NCBI GenBank assembly: GCA_934777245.1
Contig: CAKVND010000001.1
Location: 30,980-94,979, forward strand
Direction: 5' to 3'
DNA: 64,000 nt
DNA from: an uncultured Candidatus Melainabacteria bacterium
Lineage (GTDB): Bacteria > Cyanobacteriota > Vampirovibrionia > Gastranaerophilales > Gastranaerophilaceae
Within the stretch, counting starts at the first letter, position 1. Each line of letters opens with the position of its first letter. Positions 28,507-36,200 of this stretch are shown piece by piece. Both the position numbers and the translations under genes were made by a program. The notes under the pieces are model-generated. The model made no database searches. It was not told the origin of the DNA and saw only the letters and a program-made list of their open reading frames with translations.

Positions 28507-29805
28507 CTAAGCTTTAATAGCGCCTTCTCTAATCAATTCTTCTTTTATTTCTTTCTTTGTCTGGAATTCAGAACCGCCTTTATCGGTTTTTCTCTTTAAA
28601 AGCATAATTGCCGGAGTAATTACGCCAAGAGCCAAAATACAAGCGCCCATATTCATATTGATAGAATTTCTTTTTAGTTTTCTAACTTTAGTGAAAAATT
28701 CATCTGTTGTTTCACCTTTTTTAAGTGCGTTTTTGTATTGAGTATAAAGCTCGTTAACTTGCTTGTTAATACCTTTAACTTCGTCAAAATCGACAAATGC
28801 TCTTGTATCAATTTTATTTGTCTTGTCATAAGTTTTTAAAACGTCAGATTTTTTCGCAATTTTAACAACTTCATTTTCAGGATTCTTGTGTAAAAATTCG
28901 TACAAATTACCGTTAGATGTATTGGCTGCATCAAAATCTTTAATACTTTTTTCAATAGTTCCATCGTGAAAAACCTTTTTCAATTCTTCACTTTCTAATA
29001 CTCTTGAATCAAGCGTAATTGATTTGTCATGATTTTTCTTCGCAGAATTTTCCATAAATTGTTGGATTTTCTTTCCTGCATAATACAAGAATAAAAGCGC
29101 AGAACCTTCTTTAATTACATATCCGGCAAATTCTTGCGGAGTTCTGGAGTCTTTAAGTCTTTCGGTCGTAATAAAGCCGTCTAGAATGTACATGTTTTTA
29201 ACAGGAGAAAAAGCAAATTCTTCAACTATTTTGCCTAAACCTTTAAATGATGGTTGACTTGTTTTTTTAGCCTCTTCATTCTTTTGATTTTCGGCTTCTT
29301 TCTTTTTAACTTCTTCTTGATACTCTTTAATCAAATTTTTTCTGATTTTTTGGTCGGTGTATTTTTGTTTTAATTTTGTTAAACCTACGTAAGCGCATGC
29401 AGCAAGAAGAGTTGAAACAAAAAACCTAGTTGCTGCAAGATTTTTAAACAATCTTTTATTTTCGCCAGCTTTTTCAAGGTTCTTTTTAATTTCTTCGCTT
29501 GGCGCATATTTTTTAGCTTTCTCAAATATATCTTTGTCTTTGAAATTTCTTGGGTCGATTTTAGCGTCTAAACCAAACGCTTTAAATGCAGTCTTATCAT
29601 AAACCCACTTAAGAGCCGGAATTCCGCCCAACCATAGAGCTTCTGTTCCAAATTCGTCGATAAGTCTGTCAAATCCCTCTTCTTTACCTGTAACGTATGA
29701 GCCTGCGGTCATACCTGCACAACTCGACATATCCTTTACCCCTAAAGGTATAAGCGAATTAGGGTTTCCTAGTGTAGAATAAATTTTTGCCAGATTAATC
29801 ATCAT
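28507..29805 (-). CDS. Lineage-specific membrane protein with internal SFKG
   Basis: This 432-aa protein is unknown. Likely membrane segments are near 126-146 (RFFVSTLLAACAYVGL), 240-255 (GSALLFLYYAG) and 393-412 (MGACILALGVITPAIMLL). A Lys/Glu-rich coiled-coil region (about 150-185) leads to PSFKG at residues 186-189. The C-terminus after the last helix is basic and charged. An N-terminal part around 50-70 (FGTEALWLGGIPALKWVYD) is also hydrophobic. It belongs in style to the group of membrane proteins at 7682 and 8221. Confidence 0.65.
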   Translation of the reverse strand: MMINLAKIYSTLGNPNSLIPLGVKDMSSCAGMTAGSYVTGKEEGFDRLIDEFGTEALWLGGIPALKWVYDKTAFKAFGLDAKIDPRNFKDKDIFEKAKKYAPSEEIKKNLEKAGENKRLFKNLAATRFFVSTLLAACAYVGLTKLKQKYTDQKIRKNLIKEYQEEVKKKEAENQKNEEAKKTSQPSFKGLGKIVEEFAFSPVKNMYILDGFITTERLKDSRTPQEFAGYVIKEGSALLFLYYAGKKIQQFMENSAKKNHDKSITLDSRVLESEELKKVFHDGTIEKSIKDFDAANTSNGNLYEFLHKNPENEVVKIAKKSDVLKTYDKTNKIDTRAFVDFDEVKGINKQVNELYTQYKNALKKGETTDEFFTKVRKLKRNSINMNMGACILALGVITPAIMLLKRKTDKGGSEFQTKKEIKEELIREGAIKA

Positions 29806-29970
29806 AATTCTACAACCCCCACTTAAGGTTCATTAATTTTTTGCTGTGCTTGTTCATACTACGACCTTCCTTTCATCTTAAGTTTCGTCAATAAAATAAA
29901 TTGCTATTGTTTTTACAAATTGTTACATTGGGTTTTATTGCCCTCATGCCAAATATAAATATATTTAAAA

Positions 29971-30003
29971 CAATTTTCCACTTTCCATTTTCAATTTTCC
30001 ATT
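29971..30003. repeat. TTTTCCA heptad repeat
   Basis: The unit TTTTCCA/CTTTCCA/TTTTCAA repeats with about 7-nt spacing (29971-30003). The same sequence occurs at 55677-55709, and inverted at 55581-55610. Confidence 0.5.
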
Positions 30004-30035
30004 TAGAAGAATATTTCTTGGGCTAGTATTTTACA

Positions 30036-30071
30036 ACAAAAAAAGAACTTCCTTATAGGAAGTTCTTTTTC
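30036..30071. terminator. Terminator after rpoZ
   Basis: A 12-bp perfect stem AAAGAACTTCCT/AGGAAGTTCTTT has a 3-nt loop with A and T flanks. Confidence 0.85.
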
Positions 30072-30089
30072 AAATCTTTCAACGTTAAA

Positions 30090-30332
30090 CTAGCCTACAA
30101 GTTCAGTATCATCCGACTCAGAAGCCTTAACCATGATTGCATGTTCAACAGGATTTTCTTTTTTGTATGCACCATCAGCAACAGCTTCTTCAAAACCAAA
30201 CTCGTCTCGGGCTTTTTTCATTTGAGTTTCATCAACCAACTTTTTAGCAAGTTCAGCGATTTCATAAACTAATTTATAACGGTTTTCTGCGTTTTCGTTA
30301 AGTTCCCACGCTACTTTAATAATTTGATCCAT
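30090..30332 (-). CDS. rpoZ: Probable RNA polymerase omega subunit
   Basis: This 80-aa protein is the right length for omega, which helps assemble beta-prime. The pattern ENRYKLVYEIAELAKKLVDE followed by ENPVEHAIMVKASE matches the omega helix pair: an NRY, then AxxAK, then PVxxAI. The rest diverges from proteobacterial forms, as expected for a cyanobacterial-type omega. AGAGG precedes the ATG, and a strong terminator follows. It is monocistronic. Confidence 0.65.
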   Translation of the reverse strand: MDQIIKVAWELNENAENRYKLVYEIAELAKKLVDETQMKKARDEFGFEEAVADGAYKKENPVEHAIMVKASESDDTELVG

Positions 30333-30412
30333 TTTTACCTCTTTTAATCGTTTAATTTGATTTTATAACACACAAGAGAATTTGTCCATAGGCAATTTCT
30401 TAACATAAATTT

Positions 30413-30485
30413 ACAAAAACAAAAAAAAAGGCAATTTTTGAAAAGAAAAATACTTAATATATACATACGAGATATTAAAGGAGAA
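30413..30485 (+). promoter_or_regulatory. Upstream block shared with gene 24042
   Basis: The sequence TACAAAAACA...AAAAAGGCAATTTTTGAAAAGAAAAATACTT is cut here for length. It aligns with 26727-26795 on the minus strand. It ends in AAAGGAG, the ribosome site of the gene at 30490. Confidence 0.45.
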
Positions 30486-30489
30486 AAAT

Positions 30490-31032
30490 ATGACAGATAC
30501 AGTAACATTAAATGTAATTAGTACTGATCAAAGTACAAGAAAAGAAACTATTCAAGTTTCAAACGAAGACCTTATTAAATGTATTTTCCCTTCATTCAAT
30601 GGGAAAGATATTACAAGTGTTGGATATAATAAATTGGTAACAATCGCAAAAGCAGGAGACCAAAAAGTTTTAGAAGAGTCTGATCTTTCACCAGCTCAAA
30701 AAATGAAACAATTTTATTTGAACGGTTATGATGATGCTTATGAAATTAAATTGTCAAAAGACGGTAAATCTTATGAAATTACTGTAAAACCAACAGGAAT
30801 GTTGCATCCAGACCCCCAAATATACCACATAAAAAAAGATTTTGGATTAAAAGAAAATGTATTTTTAGATAATAATCGCAATTTAGTTGGCGAGCATCCA
30901 GATGATTCGGAATCCGGCAATTATAACTTTAATAAAATAAAGGGCGGAACAACTTTCAAAATCCCTGTCAATGAAGCACACTTTTCCGCAGGAGTAAGTG
31001 GATTTTGGGGAAGATTGTTTGCGGTCGGCTAA
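30490..31032 (+). CDS. Hypothetical 180-aa protein
   Basis: This soluble-looking protein is not recognised and has no signal or membrane segment. The N-terminal third has alternating strands (TVTLNVISTD.. ETIQVS). Later parts are Gly/Lys-rich (KIKGGTTFKIPVNEAHFSAG). A perfect AAAGGAG lies before the ATG. Its stop overlaps the convergent map gene by 4 bp. The upstream region matches that of the 890-aa gene at 24042, suggesting a shared regulon. Confidence 0.7.
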   Translation: MTDTVTLNVISTDQSTRKETIQVSNEDLIKCIFPSFNGKDITSVGYNKLVTIAKAGDQKVLEESDLSPAQKMKQFYLNGYDDAYEIKLSKDGKSYEITVKPTGMLHPDPQIYHIKKDFGLKENVFLDNNRNLVGEHPDDSESGNYNFNKIKGGTTFKIPVNEAHFSAGVSGFWGRLFAVG

Positions 31033-31781
31033 TCCATCAAAGTCGTCATAAGTATCGGATCACCGTCTGTAGCTAGAACTGTATGTTCAAAGTGCGCAGA
31101 CGGTTTTCTGTCTTTTGTTACAACGCCCCATTTGTCGTCTTCAACAAAAACTTCATCGCCACCAAGATTTAACATAGGTTCAATCGCAATAACAGTATTT
31201 TGTTTGATTAGAGTTTGGTCGCCAACTCTGTAGTTAAATAAAAACGGGTCTTCATGCATTTCATGACCAACACCATGACCACCATACTGGCGAACAATAC
31301 CTAATTTATAACTGTTAGCAACATCTTCTATAGCGCCTGAAATATCATCTAAAACATTTCCAGCCCTCATTTTTGAGATACCGGCAAATAAAGCTTCTTC
31401 AGTAGCTTTCATAAGCATTTGTTTTTCTTCTGAAATTTTGCCTACAGCATAAGACCAAGCGCTATCTCCAACCATACCGCCATAAGTTGCACCAACATCA
31501 ATTGCAATTATGTCGCCTTCTTTAAGAATTTCTGTTTCTGAAGGAATTCCATGAACAACTTTTTCGTTAATTGAAGTACAAATGCATGCCGGAAAACCAG
31601 CGTAGCCTAAAAAAGTAGGAATAGCTTTGTTTTCTTTAATAACTTTCATTGCAATGTTATCTAGTTCTTTTGTTGAAATTCCGGGTTCAACAACTTCTTT
31701 CATTTTCTTATGAACAAGTGCAACAATGTGTCCTGCATGGCGCATTCTTTTAATTTCATCACGAGATTTTTTGTTAATCAT
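31029..31781 (-). CDS. map: Methionine aminopeptidase type I
   Basis: The enzyme removes the initiator Met from nascent proteins. The length (250 aa) fits type I. Metal ligands and signatures are visible: VVHGIPSE, AIDVGATYGGMVGDSAWSYAVG (two Asp), YGGHGVGHEMHEDP (His), IAIEPML (Glu) and the final FEHTVLATDGDP (Glu). AGGAATTT gives the ribosome site. It is monocistronic and converges with the gene at 30490. Confidence 0.97.
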   Translation of the reverse strand: MINKKSRDEIKRMRHAGHIVALVHKKMKEVVEPGISTKELDNIAMKVIKENKAIPTFLGYAGFPACICTSINEKVVHGIPSETEILKEGDIIAIDVGATYGGMVGDSAWSYAVGKISEEKQMLMKATEEALFAGISKMRAGNVLDDISGAIEDVANSYKLGIVRQYGGHGVGHEMHEDPFLFNYRVGDQTLIKQNTVIAIEPMLNLGGDEVFVEDDKWGVVTKDRKPSAHFEHTVLATDGDPILMTTLMD

Positions 31782-31859
31782 AAATTCCTCAATTCTTTTT
31801 CTTAATTTTAAGCTTAAGACGCGATAAATTCAAGAAAAAAAATTTTTAAAACTTTTTGC

Positions 31860-31887
31860 TTGACATTAAACTTTGATTTGGTAATAT
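31860..31887 (+). promoter_or_regulatory. Sigma-70 promoter of tRNA-Glu
   Basis: TTGACA (31860-31865), a 16-nt spacer, then TAATAT (31882-31887). The predicted start lies about 8 nt before the mature tRNA end. Confidence 0.75.
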
Positions 31888-31902
31888 AGAAATTGTCGAT
31901 AA

Positions 31903-31978
31903 GCCCCCATCGTCTAGAGGCCTAGGACAACACCCTTTCACGGTGTAGACAGCGATTCGAATTCGCTTGGGGGTACCA
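31903..31978 (+). tRNA. tRNA-Glu (UUC)
   Basis: It is a 76-nt cloverleaf with encoded CCA. The acceptor stem is GCCCCCA paired with TGGGGGT (one G-T pair at the end). The anticodon arm is ACACC-CTTTCAC-GGTGT, with TTC in the loop. The T-arm loop is TTCGAAT. It is followed by a hairpin terminator and preceded by a good promoter. Confidence 0.97.
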
Positions 31979-31984
31979 TTTAAT

Positions 31985-32009
31985 AAGCCACGTATAACGT
32001 GGCTTTTTT
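31985..32009 (+). terminator. Terminator of tRNA-Glu
   Basis: A 9-bp stem AAGCCACGT/ACGTGGCTT with an ATA loop is followed by a T-run. Confidence 0.9.
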
Positions 32010-32291
32010 AGTGCTTGATTTTTAAAATATACATTATTGCTGTATTTTAGCTGGTATTAAACAAAAAAACATTATATCTATCTTTTAGAGTAGTTTATTT
32101 TTTGAAAATTTCTAAAAATTTTGTTTAGCGGCAACAAAAGTGGTAATAAAAAAGTCTCTCAAAAAAATTCTAGGCTTTTTATAAAACCTATAACTCTCTC
32201 GTAGTCTAATTTTGGACTATTGTAAATAAAAGTCCGAAGTGGCAACGCAGTGGCAACATTAACAATCTTGCCACTGCAAAATGTTAATAAT

Positions 32292-32459
32292 CTAAAGTAA
32301 TCGTAAAACCTGTATTGATACTATTTTAGATGATTTTAAATTATAATTTCTCCCCAAAAAAGAATCAAAGAAACTGTCGAAGTTGTAGGAATTGTAATCA
32401 ATCTGACAATATAGCTTGTCCAAGTAGTCCAATAACAAACGTTTTTCAAAATTATTCAT
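32292..32459 (-). pseudogene. Truncated copy of the 79-aa gene
   Basis: The first 34 codons, with upstream ribosome site, are identical to the gene at 38959-39198. After that the reading frame runs into unrelated sequence (about 20 residues, LGRNYNLKSS...) and stops at 32292. It is a 5' fragment left by the duplication of 32359-32634. Confidence 0.75.
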
Positions 32460-32634
32460 AACAAATCACCTCTATTGCATCTACAGATTAACGCATCCGG
32501 ATAATTTGTCAGGGCCTATGGAGGAATTTTGTTACAAAGCGACGCAATTAAATGGCTTTTTTAATATAATTGGCAGAACTGTGAAATTATTACGGCTAAG
32601 AGTTTAAGGTGCAAAAATTTGCACCCTACCTGCT
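32359..32634. repeat. 276-bp identical direct repeat, copy 1
   Basis: No difference is visible from 39098-39373 over the full 276 bp. It holds the start of the 79-aa gene (or its pseudogene) with its upstream region and a GTAG-foot hairpin at the end. Between copies lie one small gene, the 1815-aa gene and leader A. Confidence 0.9.
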
Positions 32635-32702
32635 AACAAATTTATTTTTTAGCAGTTTTATATTATTATAATTTCTGATGGTCTATATAGGAGTTGTGTA
32701 TT

Positions 32703-33251
32703 ATGAATATTCAAAACTGTAATAGTACAAATTTTCAAGCTAAGCTTATTTTTAATGAAGGAATGAATTCACATTCTAAAAAATTACAAAATATTGCAAG
32801 AAAGTTTGAAGAAAAAACACAAGGAAACGAACTGGAATTGATTGTTAATAAAAAACAAGATGGTATTATTCACTTGATTGCAGGCGTTCCATTTAAACTC
32901 AGATATATTTTCTGTGAGTTAAGCAAGAATATATCTAACAATTTAGAACGATTGCCTGAAGATTTAATCGTTAATAAATTCGCAAAATTTACAACAGAAG
33001 CTAAACACGAAATTGGTTGGACTGATTGGATTAAATCAACAATCAAAAAATCTATTGATGAAGAAAAACCGACTCGACAAATAATACAAGAATCTTTAGC
33101 TGATGATGGCGAAAAAATACAAAAAAATCCGATTATAAATAAATTTTTAAATAATATGGGCGAATTTAATCCGAATGCCGCTCCTGAAGTAAGAGAAGAA
33201 TTTTTCGGCAAAGATAATTTCTTTAAAGATGCTACTCTATATTTAAAATAA
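32703..33251 (+). CDS. Hypothetical protein with NFQA leader
   Basis: This 182-aa protein starts at ATG 32703, 9 nt after AGGAG. It opens MNIQNCNSTNFQAKLIF, the short [NS]F[KRQ] leader that recurs in this genome. The remainder is helical, acidic and Lys-rich, with no membrane segment. It converges on the giant gene at 33257 with a 5-bp gap. It lies within the region bracketed by the 276-bp repeats. Confidence 0.7.
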   Translation: MNIQNCNSTNFQAKLIFNEGMNSHSKKLQNIARKFEEKTQGNELELIVNKKQDGIIHLIAGVPFKLRYIFCELSKNISNNLERLPEDLIVNKFAKFTTEAKHEIGWTDWIKSTIKKSIDEEKPTRQIIQESLADDGEKIQKNPIINKFLNNMGEFNPNAAPEVREEFFGKDNFFKDATLYLK

Positions 33252-33256
33252 GACTG

Positions 33257-36200
33257 TTATTCTTCAGGTTTATATTCTTGGACACCTGTTTCTTTTAATA
33301 ATTCAACAACTTTTGCAAAGGTTTTAGGGAAGTATTTTTGCAAACATTGGCCGCGCATTTCAATATATGGTGCATAGTTTGAACTATGCATAATTGCATT
33401 TGTTTCTGCAATAAATTCTTGTTGCATACCTCCGGGTTTTAAAATGCCTGTTGCAATTAGATAACTAATTGCAGCGGCATCTACTCTTGTAGCAGAATTA
33501 TTAAAAGCTTCCAATTCTACTTTAAAGATGTCATTTAGCTCTTTGTTTTCTCTAAATTTAAAGTAATCTCTATAATGTCCTAATTCGTGCAATAAAACAA
33601 ATACATTCTTAGGAACTGAGTTTTGCTTAGATAGTTCAATTGTACCTGTGCTAGCAATAAACATAGCATTTCCTTCTTGTGCTTTGTCTGTATTTAACCA
33701 TAATTTTTTCAAGCCAAATTCTTTAATATCACATAATGCAGAACCCGGTAACATTTTAACAATAGGCAATAAATCTTTAGAAATAATACCTTCGCTTTCA
33801 ATTTCATTTGAACCTATTGAGAGTTCTACTTTTTCGCCATTATCTTTGGTTACGGTAATTTTATCTGTTTGATATTCAATTTCGTATTTCATACCATTTT
33901 CAATAGAAACGGCATGGTTATTATCAATCACTTTAAACTGCTGTCTGTTTTCAGTAACTTTACCATCTGGCTCGGTTATTTTTGTATAAACAAGTCTGCT
34001 ACCGTCAGGTGATTGCATATAATTGTAGTCTGTTTTTGTGCCATCATTTGCTACCAATGTTTTTTCAAGTACAATTTCACCTGCCGGAGTTTTTTCTGCC
34101 AAACCGATTTTGTATTTTTTACCGTTAGCTTCTTCTCTCCATACATCAAATTTGCCTTCAACATCCTTAGATTTTAAGCAGAATTCCTTGTATAAGAAGT
34201 TACCATTAACATCTTTTATAGTTTGAATATTATCTGTGTAGAATGCGAAATCTGTAAAACCTAATTGCTCGTATTCAACCCTTGCAAGAACACTCTTATC
34301 ACCATTTTTATTGACTAAGCGTTCTTTATTAAAGTTTGGATTTGTTGCGTCAAGAATAGATTCTTGTATCATTTTCCCATCTGCATCAAACATTATGCTA
34401 CTGTTTCCATTTTCATCAAGTAGCACAAGAAATTCTTTGTTCTCTAAAATTAACAAATTATCATATTTTATATTATGAGCTTTGCAATAATCAACAATAG
34501 TATTGAAACTATTTTTTAGTTTGTCAAATTCATCTCTAGATAATATCTTTTCCATTTCTAATAAACCATCAATTGAATTCATAGAAATATCGTTGTTCAA
34601 GTAATCCAATATTTTTGCTTTGTCATTTGGTGCATTATCAATAGTCAAAACAATTCTTATAATATCTTGACCATCAAATTTACTTTTTCCTTCACTATTT
34701 TTATATCCCATTAATAGTTTTACTAAATCAGGGTCTTTGCTCTGTTTGAATGCAGCTACAATTTTTGCAGCATCAACATCTGAAAAACCGTTTTTTATTG
34801 CACCGTCATAAATATCAGGTGAAGCTTCTCTGGCACTTACAATTTCTCTTATTTCAGAACCTGAATAATAACTGCCATCAGATTTTTTCTGAGTTAATAA
34901 ATCGCTTGTCAATTCATGATTTATTTTGTCAGCTTCAATAAGTCCTCTAACTTCATAAGCATTAAATCTATATTCTTTTCCATCGGCAGTTTTAACATCC
35001 AATGCCTCTTTTGTCAAAGTCGGATTGGTTTCATTAGCCACCATTAAATAATCAACTTGCATAATATCAAATCTAGGAGAACCGTTAGTATTTTTTTTAT
35101 TTAAAGAGTTCTTAACAAATTCAGGATTCTTTTCATAACTGTTACACAATGCGCAAAGAGAATTAAATCCTGAAATCGTTTCATTATTTTTTGCGATTTC
35201 TAATATTTCAGGATATTTTTCGCATTTTTCCAATATTGAGTTAAAATAATCTTTGTCAGGTATTGATTCTCCTGATAAAAATTTATAAACTCCATTTATA
35301 TTTTTAATATTTAAAATTCTATCTAAAGTTTTAGGATGTTCATTATATACTTCTGTTAGCGAGCGAATCATTTCAGGTGTAAAACGAGGTAAACCTCCTT
35401 CTAGATGTTGTGCTTCTAACATTTTTGCTACTTTTGAATCAATTTGTTCCGCTTCAATAAATTTTAGGGCATCACTTCCGTCATGCATATAAGCATAATC
35501 GTATGGTGGTTGTCCTTTTTCATCTAAAATTTCTTTGAAGCGTTTCGGATCAATTTCGTACGCTTTAACAGCATCTACGATGTTCTGTGCTTTATGACGA
35601 ATCATTCCTTTATAATATTCTTGAGTCAATAAATCTTCTACAAGTTCTGGATTTTTATTATATGCTTCAACTAAAAATTTGATAGCACCTGCCTGAAATC
35701 TTGATTTGCCTTTCTCATTTTTCAAATTTAAAAGCATATCCGTTGCTTTTGTATTCATTTGATAGGCTTCGACAAGAGACAATACTTCTATGCCATCATA
35801 TTTGTATTGACCGTTTTCCTGTTTCGTATTAATCAATTCTTCAGTTCGAGTTGCATCCGTTAAATGAGCTTTAACAAGGTATTTTACGGCAAATGGATGA
35901 AATCTGTATGCTCCATTTTCTGACTTAATATTTAGATATTTCTCTGTTAAATTTGGTTCTAATTGATATGCTTCGACAAGTGAAAAAATTTCCGTTACAT
36001 TGAATTTTCTTGAATTATTTAATGCTTTTTGAGTAAATTCAGGACTCTTCAGCCAAGCATCTTTAAGAATATTTATATTATCTTGAGTTGCAAGGTCAGG
36101 GAAATTATTTTTCAAATATTCTTCAACTTGTTTTTTAGCTTGTAACTCTGCTTCTGTCATTTGGCTAGGATTTAAGTTTTTGTCAAAACCTTTAATGCGT

